Shown piece by piece: positions 45,099 to 53,739 of a DNA stretch of 64,000 nt. The stretch's first letter is position 1, and every line of letters begins with the position of its first letter. The translations under genes were made by a program, and so were the position numbers. The notes under the pieces are model-generated. The model was given only the letters and a program-made list of their open reading frames with translations. It did not search any database and had not been told where the DNA came from. Source of the stretch: Amycolatopsis sp. FDAARGOS 1241 (lineage in GTDB: Bacteria; Actinomycetota; Actinomycetes; Mycobacteriales; Pseudonocardiaceae); assembly GCF_016889705.1 (NCBI RefSeq), contig NZ_CP069526.1, positions 6,572,001 to 6,636,000 of the forward strand. The letters run 5' to 3'.

Positions 45099-45699
45099 CA
45101 CCGTCCACGAGGCGGTGACCACACTCGCGCAGCAGTCCACGGACCCGGCCGCCCGCGGTATCGCGGCGCTGTCTGCGCGGCTGTCGTACGCGTTCATGTG
45201 CCTCACGCTCTGCTGGGGCATCCTCACCGCCACGGGCTGGGTGCGCACGGTCACCGGCCGCCGGGCCCTGCGCAGCGGCCACCTCGTGCTGGCCACCCTG
45301 ACGCTCGCGTTCGGCTGCCTCCATGCGCTGGGCTTCCTGTACCTGACGGTGAACCCACTGTCCTTCGCGTACCTCTCGATCCCGTTCATGCCGGGTACCC
45401 TCGCACGCCACACGTTCGGCATCGTCGGGCTCGAGCTCATGCTCGCCATCGCGATCACGGCCGGTGTCCAGCGCTGGACGTCATACCGCCGCTGGCTGTG
45501 GCTGCACCGGCTGGCCTACCCGGCCGTCGCGCTGACCGCGCTGCACGCGTTCTTCGGCGCGATCGCCAACGGGCACCTCGCGACACTGTGGCTCGTCGGG
45601 ATCACCCTGCTCATCCCCCCGGTCACGCTGGCGATGCTGCGGTTCCTGCCGCCGCGGACGCTCGAGCGGATCGGGCTCGTCGAGGAGCAGGTGGCGTGA
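45091..45699 (+). CDS. Ferric-reductase-like transmembrane protein
   Basis: This 202 aa protein has five to six transmembrane helices with histidines placed as in bis-heme cytochrome b domains: GHLVLATLTLAFGCLHALGFLY, LARHTFGIVGLELMLAIAI, and LWLHRLAYPAVALTALHAFFGAI. It has the form of the FRD/MsrQ-like membrane heme domain without a flavin domain. Ferredoxin and flavoprotein genes follow directly, suggesting electrons pass between a soluble flavoprotein/ferredoxin and the membrane heme. It overlaps the preceding gene by 8 bp and the next by 4 bp. Confidence 0.86.
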   Translation: MVDTVHEAVTTLAQQSTDPAARGIAALSARLSYAFMCLTLCWGILTATGWVRTVTGRRALRSGHLVLATLTLAFGCLHALGFLYLTVNPLSFAYLSIPFMPGTLARHTFGIVGLELMLAIAITAGVQRWTSYRRWLWLHRLAYPAVALTALHAFFGAIANGHLATLWLVGITLLIPPVTLAMLRFLPPRTLERIGLVEEQVA

Positions 45700-45920
45700 A
45701 GGTCCCTGGCAGCGGCCCGCGCGTCAGCGTCGACAACGACCGGTGCGAGCTCTACGGAATCTGCGCGATGGAGGCGCCCGACCTCTTCGACCTCGGCCAG
45801 GACGGGCGCCTGCGGTTCCGCAAGCGCCTGCTCGGGGCCGCCGACATGACACAGGCGATCGCGGCGGCACGGATGTGCCCCATGCAGGCGGTCGTCTTGA
45901 GAGGGGAACTCGATGGCTGA
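45696..45920 (+). CDS. Small ferredoxin ([3Fe-4S]/[4Fe-4S] P450-type)
   Basis: This 74 aa protein has the cluster ligands C-x5-C (RCELYGICAMEAPDLFDL, about residues 15-32) and a later CPMQAV, in the arrangement of single-cluster actinobacterial ferredoxins. The residue at the fourth ligand position is not Cys, favouring [3Fe-4S]. It begins in a GTGA overlap and ends overlapping the next gene, so it is one unit with the flavin reductase. It could also serve P450s, but the promoter ties it to the SigL-type operon. Confidence 0.9.
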   Translation: MKVPGSGPRVSVDNDRCELYGICAMEAPDLFDLGQDGRLRFRKRLLGAADMTQAIAAARMCPMQAVVLRGELDG

Positions 45921-47307
45921 CGGCGATCGGATCGTCATCGTCGGAGCCGGAGTCGCCGGCCTGCGCGCCGCGGAACGGCTGCGTGAGCTGGGCTTCGACG
46001 GCGAGATCGTGGTGGTGGGCGACGAGGCCCGCCGCCCGTACCACCGGCCGATGGTCTCTAAGCAGCTCGTGATGGGCGCGGCGCGGCCGACCGACACCAC
46101 GCTGCGGACGTATGGTGAGGACCTCGACCTGCACTGGCGGCTCGGCACGCGGGCGACGCACCTCGACACCGTCGAACGCGTCGTGCACCTGCCGGGCGGC
46201 GAAGCCCTCTGGTACGACGGGCTCGTGCTCGCCACCGGCGTCGTGCCGCGGCACCTGCCAGGCTCGCCGCGGCACGACCCTCGCGTGCGGGTGCTGCGCA
46301 CCGTCGACGACGCGCTGTCGGTGCGCCGGTGCCTGCAGGCGAGCACCAAACCGGCCGTGGTGATCGGCGCCGGCCTCATCGGCAACGAGTTCGCCGCGAG
46401 CATGCGCCATCTCGGCCGCGACGTCACGCTCGTCGGGCACGCGCAGGCGCCGTTGCACCGCTTCGGCACGCGGATCTCCGACTCCGTCGTGCAACTGCAC
46501 AAGGAGCACCGCGCCAAACTGGCCATGAAGTCCGAGGTGCGGCACTGGATCAGCACGAAGGAAGCCGTCGGCCTGCACCTGACGAACAACAAGCTGCTCG
46601 TGGCGAGCTGCGTGGTGCTGGCGATCGGCAGCGTGCCGGCCGTGGACTACCTGCGCGGCTCCGGCCTCGACGTCGAGGACGGTGTGCTGTGCGAGCCCAC
46701 GCTGTTCGCCGAGCACGCGAACGACGTGGTGGTCGCGGGTGATCTCGCGCGCTGGCCCAACCTGCGCTTCGACGAGGTCCCGCGGCGCGTCGAGCACTGG
46801 ATCAACGCCGTGGAGTCGGGGCGCGCGGCCGCGGAGAACCTGATCGCGGGCCGGTCCGCCGCCACCCCGTTCACGCCGCTGCCGCGCGCGTGGTCGACGC
46901 TCTACGACGTGCGGCTGCAGACGGCCGGCTTGCCGGCACTCGGCGAGGACACCGTGTCGCTCGACAAGGGCATCACCGGTTTCATCCGCGGCGGGCAGCT
47001 CGTCGGCATCACGGGGTGGGACCGGCCGCGCGCAATGCTCGACTGGACCGCCGAGCTCGAGCGGCGGCTCGCGGTGCCGGAGCACTCGCCCGTGCCGGCC
47101 GAGGCGTGGCCGGAAACCGACGACGACCGGTACTACGACGACCGGTTCTTCGATGAGCGGTTCGCACAGCGGCTGGCCGAGCGGTTCGACACCGGCGAGC
47201 GATTCGAGTCAGGCGAGCGGCTCGACACGGCCGAGCGGTTCGACACCCAGGAGTTTTACGCGGAGTTCGCCGACGAGCTCGACGCCGCCGCGGAGTCCCG
47301 GTGGTGA
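45913..47307 (+). CDS. NAD(P)H:ferredoxin reductase-like FAD oxidoreductase with acidic repeat tail
   Basis: This 464 aa flavoprotein has two Rossmann loops (IVIVGAGVAGLRAAERL, residues 7-23, for FAD; AVVIGAGLIGNEFAASM, about 148-164, for NAD(P)H), the ATG motif (LATGVVPR) and an FAD-closure segment (VVVAGDLARWPN). A C-terminal thioredoxin-reductase-like cap ends near residue 380. The last 70 residues are an unusual charged tail with repeating (R)FDTGER/FESGER/LDTAER/FDTQEF units. It should reduce the preceding ferredoxin. The ATG lies 4 codons inside the ferredoxin end. Confidence 0.9.
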   Translation: MADGDRIVIVGAGVAGLRAAERLRELGFDGEIVVVGDEARRPYHRPMVSKQLVMGAARPTDTTLRTYGEDLDLHWRLGTRATHLDTVERVVHLPGGEALWYDGLVLATGVVPRHLPGSPRHDPRVRVLRTVDDALSVRRCLQASTKPAVVIGAGLIGNEFAASMRHLGRDVTLVGHAQAPLHRFGTRISDSVVQLHKEHRAKLAMKSEVRHWISTKEAVGLHLTNNKLLVASCVVLAIGSVPAVDYLRGSGLDVEDGVLCEPTLFAEHANDVVVAGDLARWPNLRFDEVPRRVEHWINAVESGRAAAENLIAGRSAATPFTPLPRAWSTLYDVRLQTAGLPALGEDTVSLDKGITGFIRGGQLVGITGWDRPRAMLDWTAELERRLAVPEHSPVPAEAWPETDDDRYYDDRFFDERFAQRLAERFDTGERFESGERLDTAERFDTQEFYAEFADELDAAAESRW

Positions 47308-47401
47308 GAGCCGGGGGTGGCCGCGCGCGGCAGCCGCCCCCTCCCGCCGGTCACCACACCGTTCCTGCGGCTGGGCGGTGCGGTGGCCGGCCCCCGGTTC
47401 A

Positions 47402-47800
47402 GCGGCGTTCGATGATCGTGACGTTGGCGGTGCCGCCGCCTCCGCACAGCGTCGGCAGGTCGTAGCGGCCGTCGCGGCGCTCCAGCTCATGAGGAGCGCG
47501 TGGCGAGCAGCTTCGTGCCCGACGCGCCGATCGGGCGGCCGAGCGCGATGGCGCCGCCGTTGACGTCCACGCGCTCGGGGTCGGCGCCGGTTTCGTCGAG
47601 CCACGCGAGCACGACGCTCGCGAAGGCTTCGTTGACCTCGATCAGGTGGATGTCCCGATCGTCGAACCGGTCTTGCGCAGCGCGTGCGCGGTGGCCGGAA
47701 TGGGCCCGGTGAGCATCCAGACCGGGTCGGCCGCGCGGACCGACAGGTGGTGGATCCGCGCGGCGGGTTTGATCTTGTGCGCGCACGAAGGTTTCCGAAG
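47402..47800 (-). pseudogene. Acetyl-CoA acetyltransferase (thiolase) 3' remnant, frameshifted
   Basis: The minus strand keeps about 130 C-terminal codons of a thiolase in three frames: [32 protein letters not shown], then [56 protein letters not shown], then LPTLCGGGGTANVTIIERR before the stop at 47402. The NEAFA and GGAIALG catalytic motifs and the CGGGG loop are visible. The active-site Cys domain is missing. It is probably a steroid or fatty-acid beta-oxidation thiolase. Confidence 0.8.
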
Positions 47801-48215
47801 CCGGCGGCGTCGCGCTCGCGCCGTCGGCGCCCACCGCACCGGTCTCGCCGTCGCCGACGGTGCCATCCGCCTGACCTGGCCCGAACTGCACGCACGGGTC
47901 CGGTCGTTCGCCGCTTTCCTGCACACCCGCGGGTCGGCCTCGGTTCCCGGGTCGCGGTGTGCTCCCCCAACACGCGGCACTGTTTGGTCGCCGCCCTGGG
48001 CATCCTGTACGCGGGCACCACCCTCGTCCCGATCAGCACCCACTGCGGCGCGGAAAATCCACGACTTGGTCACCCGATCACACGCCTCCGGCTTGGCGAT
48101 CTGCGGGCAGCTCCTGGACAATTCGCGGCTGCCGGGGTTGAGTGCGTTGCCGGCTTTGGTCGTGCGGGTGCCGGTGGACGTGGCGAGACCTCCCGTCCCC
48201 GGCGTGACGGAGCGG
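47800..48215 (+). pseudogene. AMP-dependent acyl-CoA synthetase, N-terminal remnant
   Basis: In successive plus-strand frames: [31 protein letters not shown] (the N-terminal adenylation subdomain), [30 protein letters not shown], and IHDLVTRSHASGLAICGQLLDNSRLPGLSALPALVVRVPVD. These match the first quarter of FadD-type ligases. ATP-binding and C-terminal parts are missing. 48216-48440 contains no further recognizable piece. Confidence 0.75.
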
Positions 48216-48439
48216 TCCGATATGGACGGTTGCGGTGATGCCATGCCCGCCGTTGTTTCGACGGCAACTCCTTACCCCGCTGCCGGTTTGGCTCTTGCCG
48301 CCGGTGACTCTGCCGCCCCAGTCAGGCCGCCGATCCGCCTTCTCGCTCGGGCACTCGTTCAGCGTCCAGGTCCTCAGATTCACCGGTTCGCGCAGCCGAA
48401 CCGGCTGCCCCTGGCCGGGCCTCTGATCCGCCGTCCTCA

Positions 48440-49199
48440 CTGTCACCGCCCTCCTCACCATCACCTACGACGCCGCACAGAAACGCCTCCTCTCCCCCGT
48501 CGCCGCCGGCCACGTCGGCGCATTCGCCAGGACTTCCGACGGCCGATGGGATCCACACCAGCCCGCCTTCACATCCGAAGAGTCCACACTGGACGGAACG
48601 ACCCACTACGTCTGCGACGCCGCTCAAGCCGACGTTCTCCTCGCGGCCGCCCGAACCCCGACGGCCCTGCCCTCTTCGAGGTCGACCCGGCTGATCCGGG
48701 CGTCCGCTGCGAAGCCGTGCCCACGATGGACGAGACGCGGCACCTGGCCACGTAACGCTCGATCACATCCGCGCCCGGCCACTCGGCCAGGTCGACCTCG
48801 CCCGGGTCCGCGACGTCGCCTGCGCCGTCCTGGCTGCCGAACAGGCCGGTGCTGCCGCGGGCATTGGAGCTCACCGTGGAGTACTCGCAACAGCGAGTGC
48901 AATTCGGCCGTCCGATCGGCAGCTTCCAGGCACTCAAGCACCAGATGGCCGACGTCCACGTGCTGGGGGAGACCGCGCGCTCGGCCGCGGATGCCGCGCC
49001 CGGCTCAGCTCGGCTCGCAGCCGTCGCGCAGGTGCACTGCAGCGACGTGTTCACGAAGGTCGCCGCCGAGATGATCCAGCTGCACGGCGGCATCGCCATC
49101 ACCTGGGGCCACCCCGCGCACCGGTACTTCCCACGGGCACACGCGACCGCGCAGCTGTTCGGCGCACCACACCACCACCTTTCCCGCGTCCACCGCTGA
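48440..49199 (+). pseudogene. Acyl-CoA dehydrogenase remnant, frameshifted
   Basis: Pieces of one acyl-CoA dehydrogenase run 5' to 3': DAAQKRLLSPVAAGHVGAFARTSDGR, TLDGTTHYVCDAAQADVLLAAARTP, PDGPALFEVDPADPGVRCEAVPTMDETRHLAT, then PLGQVDLARVRDVACAVLAAEQAG, and a long final piece RALELTVEYSQQRVQFGRPIGSFQALKHQMADVHVLGETARSAAD...EMIQLHGGIAITWGHPAHRYFPRAHATAQLFGAPHHH. The FGRPIGSFQ and QLHGGI.T motifs are intact, but at least three frameshifts and N-terminal loss occur. It directly precedes the desaturase gene. Confidence 0.82.
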
Positions 49200-49278
49200 C
49201 AGGGTGGGGCCAGCCCCAGCACCGGTTCTGGGGTTTGCCGGGTTCTGCCCGGCCCGCTTCCCCGAAAAACTCAGCGAG

Positions 49279-50313
49279 GTGACCACAGACAACCTCGTCC
49301 TCCCGCCCACGGCCGGTCCCGGCAGCGATTTCGCGCGCCTGTCCCGCCGGATCGCCGACGCCGGATTGCTCAGGCGGCGCCCTGGTTATTACGCAGCCCG
49401 GCTCACCGTGGTGACCGCCCTGTTCGCCGGCGGCTGGGTCGCCTTCGCGTTGCTGGGTGAATCGTGGTGGCAACTGGCCGTGGCCGCGTTCCAGGCATTC
49501 ATGTTCGGCCAGATCGCCCTGCTGTCGCACGACCTCGCCCACCGTCAGGTGTTCCGCACCCGACGCCCGAGCGAGATCTCCGGGCGGCTGGCCGGCAATC
49601 TTGGCATCGGCATGAGCTACGGCTGGTGGATGGACAAACACACCCGCCACCACGCGAACCCCAACCACGAAGAGCTGGACCCCGACGTCGACCCCGACAT
49701 CCTCGTCTGGTCGAAGGACCAAGCCCGCGCCAGCCGTGGCCTGCCTCGCGTCGTCGGAAAGCACCAGGCGTTCCTGTTCTTCCCGCTGCTCACGCTCGAG
49801 GGCCTGAACCTGCACTGGTCCGGCATCCGCGCCGTCGCCCGGCCCGGCCTGCGCCGCCGCGGACTCGAGGCAACGCTGCTCGCCGCACACTTCGCCGCCT
49901 ACCTGACGGCTCTGTTCGTGGTCCTCCCGCCGGGTCTCGCCCTGTTGTTCTTCGCTGTCCACCAGGGACTCTGGGGTGTCTACATGGGATCGATCTTCGC
50001 ACCCAACCACAAGGGCATGCCGACGCTCACCGGCCGCCCCCAGCTCGACTTCCTCCGCAAGCAAGTGCTCACGTCGCGCAACGTCCGCGGCGGCGTGATC
50101 GTCGACGTCGCGCTCGGCGGTCTCAACTACCAGATCGAGCACCACCTGTTTCCGAGCATGCCGTCGGTTCACCTGCGGCGGGCCCAGCCGATCGTGCGGA
50201 GCTACTGCGCGGAGCTCGGCATTCCCTACCTGCAGACCGGCCTGGTGGACTCCTACCGGCAGGCGCTGGCCCACCTCCACGAAGCTGGGGCTCCTCTCAG
50301 GAAGCGTTCGTAG
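49279..50313 (+). CDS. Membrane fatty acid desaturase (DesA3/acyl-CoA type)
   Basis: This 344 aa di-iron membrane desaturase contains the three histidine boxes: HDLAH (about 80), HTRHH (about 119) and QIEHHLFP (about 285). It has four transmembrane helices arranged in pairs. It inserts double bonds in membrane acyl chains or acyl-CoA, requiring electron donors. The start is unsure: the GTG at VTTDNLVLPPTAG was chosen because the longer form begins with residues that lack family similarity. The next gene begins 10 bp later, suggesting one transcript. Confidence 0.88.
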   Translation: MTTDNLVLPPTAGPGSDFARLSRRIADAGLLRRRPGYYAARLTVVTALFAGGWVAFALLGESWWQLAVAAFQAFMFGQIALLSHDLAHRQVFRTRRPSEISGRLAGNLGIGMSYGWWMDKHTRHHANPNHEELDPDVDPDILVWSKDQARASRGLPRVVGKHQAFLFFPLLTLEGLNLHWSGIRAVARPGLRRRGLEATLLAAHFAAYLTALFVVLPPGLALLFFAVHQGLWGVYMGSIFAPNHKGMPTLTGRPQLDFLRKQVLTSRNVRGGVIVDVALGGLNYQIEHHLFPSMPSVHLRRAQPIVRSYCAELGIPYLQTGLVDSYRQALAHLHEAGAPLRKRS

Positions 50314-50323
50314 ACTCGGAGGC

Positions 50324-51394
50324 ATGCTCAGGAGAACACTCTCGGCACTCGGTGACCTCCCGGTGGCCTTCGGCGCGAAGGCCACCGGCGCGCGTGCTGA
50401 CCGGATGCGCCGCTCGCCCCAGTACGCCGGCGGCGTGTTCCACAATGCCTCACCCACGCGCGCGACCCCATCGCCCTCGGCCGCGGGCGGCATCCTGCGC
50501 GAGCTTCTCTTCGGCGACGACCGTGCGCGGCGCAAGCCCGCCGGCGCGATCCCGATGGTGTCCGAACCTGGGTCCGAGACCAGCGAGGGCCTGTTCGTCA
50601 CCTGGTACGGCCACGCGTCCACGCTCGTCGAGATCGACGGCGCCCGAGTGCTGTGCGATCCGGTGTGGAGCGAGCGGGTATCGCCCGCCGCGTTCGCCGG
50701 ACCTCGGCGGCTGCACGCGCCGCCGGTGGCCTTGGACACGGTCGGCCGGGTCGACGCGATCGTGATCTCGCACGACCACTACGACCACCTCGACCTCGCG
50801 ACCGTCCGCGCGCTGCTCACCGCGCACGACGCGCCATTCCTCGTGCCGCTCGGCGCCGGCGCGCACTTGGAACGCTGGCACGTGCCCGCTTCGCGGATCG
50901 TCGAGCTCGACTGGCACGACGAAGCCGAACTCGGCGGCCTCCGCTTCGTGGCCACGCCGGCCCAGCACTTCTCGGGACGCGGCATCGCCAACGACAGCAC
51001 GCTGTGGACGTCGTGGGTGATCGCCGGCCCGCGGCACAAGGTGTTCTACAGCGGCGACACCGGGTACTTCGACGGCTTCGCGAAGATCGGCGAAGAACAC
51101 GGTCCGTTCGACGCCACGCTCATCCAGGTCGGCGCGTACGCCCCGCAGTGGCCCGACATCCACATGACGCCCGAAGAAGGCGTCGCGGCGCACATCGACG
51201 TTCGCGGTGGCCTCCTCGTGCCTGTGCACTGGGCGACGTTCTCCCTCGCCATGCACCCGTGGGGTGAGCCGGCGGACCGGGTGTGGCGCGAAGCCAAGGC
51301 CAACGATCTCGCGCTTGCGGTGCCGAAACCGGGACAGCGAATCGACGTGGCGAACCCGCCCGCTGTGGACGGCTGGTGGCAGACGCTCGGCTGA
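50324..51394 (+). CDS. MBL-fold hydrolase (NAPE-PLD/UlaG-like)
   Basis: This 356 aa metallo-beta-lactamase-fold protein has the metal motif SHDHYDHLD (about residues 150-158), further His in PAQHFSGRG, an Asp in FYSGDTGYFDGF and the C-terminal VHWATFSLAMHPW. The domain order with a long N-terminal segment (about 90 residues) matches NAPE-hydrolysing phospholipase D-like proteins. The substrate is unknown, probably a phosphodiester or lipid. It lies directly behind the desaturase, suggesting a membrane-lipid theme. Confidence 0.88.
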   Translation: MLRRTLSALGDLPVAFGAKATGARADRMRRSPQYAGGVFHNASPTRATPSPSAAGGILRELLFGDDRARRKPAGAIPMVSEPGSETSEGLFVTWYGHASTLVEIDGARVLCDPVWSERVSPAAFAGPRRLHAPPVALDTVGRVDAIVISHDHYDHLDLATVRALLTAHDAPFLVPLGAGAHLERWHVPASRIVELDWHDEAELGGLRFVATPAQHFSGRGIANDSTLWTSWVIAGPRHKVFYSGDTGYFDGFAKIGEEHGPFDATLIQVGAYAPQWPDIHMTPEEGVAAHIDVRGGLLVPVHWATFSLAMHPWGEPADRVWREAKANDLALAVPKPGQRIDVANPPAVDGWWQTLG

Positions 51395-51735
51395 TGCACC
51401 AGGTCTTCGTCTGGCGCCCGTCGATCCGTCCCTCGGTCTGCGACGACGACAAGGCACCGCGCGGGCCGACGGCGCGGTTGTGGTTTCTGCGATGGACATC
51501 GTGATCCGTTCTCTCGTACCGATGGTGTGCTGATCGACGACAAGCCGAGGTCTTGTCACTGAGGGATTTCCGCAAACCCGGGCAACGGGTCAAGCCACAC
51601 CGTGCCCGGCTGCGTTCGATGAATTCGACAGTAGCGCGGCCTGCCGACAATTTCCTTGTTCACCGGCTCGATCACTCGATCGTGCGGCGAGAAGCTGGCA
51701 CGACGGACGTGCAGGCCAGCCCCGCGAACGGATCG
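51395..51735. other. Intergenic region between convergent MBL genes
   Basis: About 340 bp without a supported gene. Short frames in all directions lack domain motifs. It is AT-richer near 51590-51660 than its surroundings, with no clear terminator or repeat. Confidence 0.45.
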
Positions 51736-52587
51736 CTAGCCGGGCGTCCCGCCGCTCGCGCTCCTTTGGGCGAGGTGCTGAAGTTGCCGCTCGTGTACGC
51801 CAGGAAGCCACTCTTTCCCGTACGTGGCCGGCGGGCCAACCCGCGGGTCACTGGGAACACGGACGTCACGCAAGACGTGCACGTACGCCCGATCCTGGTC
51901 GATCCGTACGCGTACCTGACCAGCTCGACCGATGGACCCGTGGCCGGGGACCAGAACGTCGACGTCGCCCGCCGCGCCCTCGAGCAGCCGCAACGCGGCG
52001 AGGTAGTGCTCGACGGGGTCCCCGGTGGAATTGAGGTCGAGCATCGGAATCAGGACATCGGAAAGCATGTCGCCGGCGACGAGAACGCCGCGTTCCTCGA
52101 TCAGCAGCGCCGCGTGGCCCGGGGCATGTGCTTGGTGCTCGACAATCCGGATTTCGGGGCCATCCCAAGGAATCCGAGCAGTTTCGGCCGGCAGGCCGGT
52201 GATGAGGCCGAGCAGGTCCAGCGGTACTTGCTCAGCGATGTCCGGCGGGATCAGCCCGGCGATGCGGGCCTTCGCACCCGCGTCCGACAGCCGAGCCCGG
52301 ACAGCGGCCGCGCAACGCGCCGTGCCGTAACGAGGCGCCGTGCCGTAACGAGGCGCCGCGCCGAGCCGGGCGTGCCAGAGCAGGTGATCCCAGTGCGGAT
52401 GCGTGGAAAACCCTGCCACAACGGGTTGGCCCAACTCGCGAAGATCGTTTGCGAGGCACGCCATTTCGTGGCCCTGCACCCCCGGGTCGATGAGCAACAC
52501 ACCGGCCTCGCCTTGCACGACAACGGCGTTGCTCTGGCAGAACTCGCTTCCGTGGATCAGCACACCGTCCGCGACCTGCCTCAGCAC
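51736..52587 (-). CDS. MBL-fold metallohydrolase
   Basis: This 283 aa protein has the motif THPHWDH (about residues 62-68), VQGEAGVLLIDPGVQGHE before it, HAPGHAALLIEERGVLVAGDMLSDVLIPMLD (metal His and Asp, about 164-194) and DVLVPGHGSIG. The active site appears complete. The GTG start is the earliest that keeps the N-terminal beta-strand. A tandem 6-residue duplication (APRYGT) from an 18-bp repeat lies between the first motif and the following helix. No operon partner is present. Confidence 0.87.
   Translation of the reverse strand: MLRQVADGVLIHGSEFCQSNAVVVQGEAGVLLIDPGVQGHEMACLANDLRELGQPVVAGFSTHPHWDHLLWHARLGAAPRYGTAPRYGTARCAAAVRARLSDAGAKARIAGLIPPDIAEQVPLDLLGLITGLPAETARIPWDGPEIRIVEHQAHAPGHAALLIEERGVLVAGDMLSDVLIPMLDLNSTGDPVEHYLAALRLLEGAAGDVDVLVPGHGSIGRAGQVRVRIDQDRAYVHVLRDVRVPSDPRVGPPATYGKEWLPGVHERQLQHLAQRSASGGTPG
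52319..52354. repeat. In-frame 18-bp tandem duplication in the MBL gene
   Basis: GCCGTGCCGTAACGAGGC occurs twice in tandem (52319-52336 and 52337-52354), duplicating six residues in the protein. It keeps the reading frame. Confidence 0.8.
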
Positions 52588-53085
52588 AGTGGCCCCTTCG
52601 GCTCGTGGTGTGCAACCGCTTGTCGAGACGGTAGTACCCGGCGGTGGTAGAGGAAAGCACTATGGGCCAAGCGGAGGAACCGCCGAGCTGCTCGAGGCTC
52701 CGTGTCGTCGATCCCTTTCCTCGACGGTCATCTCATCGGTCGGTATCGCGACTCTGCGCCTGCCCAAGGTCGAACTCCCCGTCACTGAGCAGCCCCGAAT
52801 CCCTGGCAGCAGTCTGAGAGACACCACACTGATGATGCGTCAAGGAGTTGGCAGGAATTGATCTTGATTCGGCTGGGCTAAAAATTCGTGTACGGTTGGG
52901 CCCCGGCTAGTGATATTTTCACCGTACGGGGGGTGTCTGCAACACCGGTGGTCAAGGTGATGGCGGTCCGGGCGCCCCAGTGTCGGGTGTACGTGGTCAA
53001 CCGGCCCTCGGAGTGGCCTGGCCGATGATTTTTCTGCGCCGTGCTGGTCTCGACGCCGAATACCGACTCACGGGAGGCTGACGCC
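52588..53085. other. Intergenic region with an inverted repeat
   Basis: About 500 bp between the divergent MBL and DHFR-like genes. No gene is supported. The repeat GTACGGT (52890-52896) / ACCGTAC (52921-52927), with a 24-bp AT-containing spacer, could be a TetR-like operator. GGGAGG at 53072-53077 is the ribosome-binding site of the DHFR-like gene. Confidence 0.45.
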
Positions 53086-53649
53086 ATGCGGAAACTGACC
53101 TTTGGCATGAACCTGAGCCTGGACGGCTACATCGCCGCGCCTGGCGACGACCTCGGCTGGAGCGTGCCGAGCGACGAGCTGTTCCAGTGGTGGTCCGACC
53201 GGGTGGCGGCGACGGGCCTGGCGCTGTACGGGCGCAAACTGTGGGAGACGATGAGTTCCCACTGGCCGACCGCCGACCAGCAGCCCGGCGCCACACCGGC
53301 GGAGATCGAGTTCGCCCGCCGCTGGCGGGACATGCCGAAGGTGGTGTTCTCCTCGACGATCAGCACGGTCGATTGGAACACCCGCCTGGTCACCGGCGAC
53401 GCGGTCACCGAGATCACCCGGCTCAAGGCCGAGGACGGCGGCCCCATGGACATCGGCGGCGCCACGCTCGCCGCAGCGGCGATGCGGGCCGGGCTGATCG
53501 ACGAGTACGTGCTGGCCACCGCACCGGTCTTGGTGGGCAGCGGCACCCCGTTCTTCACGGCCCTGGACAACTGGGTCAATTTGGCCCTGGTGGAGACCCG
53601 GACATTTTCCGACGGCGTGGTCCTGACCAGGTACGAGACCAAGCGCTGA
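53086..53649 (+). CDS. Dihydrofolate-reductase/RibD-C-like protein
   Basis: This 187 aa protein matches the RibD C-terminal/DHFR-like fold: MNLSLDGYIAAPGDDLGWSV at the start, LALYGRKLWETMSSHW, and DIGGATLAAAAMRAGLIDEYVLATAPVLVGSGTPFF at the NADPH-binding end. Actinobacteria carry many such stand-alone proteins, generally of unknown substrate. The ATG is supported by GGGAGG 8 bp upstream. It ends 9 bp before the IS-derived region. Confidence 0.9.
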   Translation: MRKLTFGMNLSLDGYIAAPGDDLGWSVPSDELFQWWSDRVAATGLALYGRKLWETMSSHWPTADQQPGATPAEIEFARRWRDMPKVVFSSTISTVDWNTRLVTGDAVTEITRLKAEDGGPMDIGGATLAAAAMRAGLIDEYVLATAPVLVGSGTPFFTALDNWVNLALVETRTFSDGVVLTRYETKR

Positions 53650-53739
53650 GTGCCCGACGTCGAATCGGCGCAGGCTTCGTGCCGCCCAAGTATCTCGTGC
53701 CGCTGTGTTCCGAAGCGATGGTGATACCCCGCCCGATCA

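Noticed and set aside
45696..47307. Ferredoxin and reductase as dedicated CYP125 partners
   Set aside because: They are 25 kb from cyp125 and sit in an operon with a SigL-type promoter and no KstR operator. Sharing is possible but not supported.
16943..49199. Frameshifts as pure sequencing error
   Set aside because: Frameshifts concentrate in steroid and lipid catabolic genes and IS remnants, occur together with deletions and gene fusions, and spare the intact genes interleaved with them. Error is not fully excluded.
52878..53108. Minus-strand frame before the DHFR-like gene
   Set aside because: It overlaps the divergent promoter region and ribosome-binding site and has no family features.
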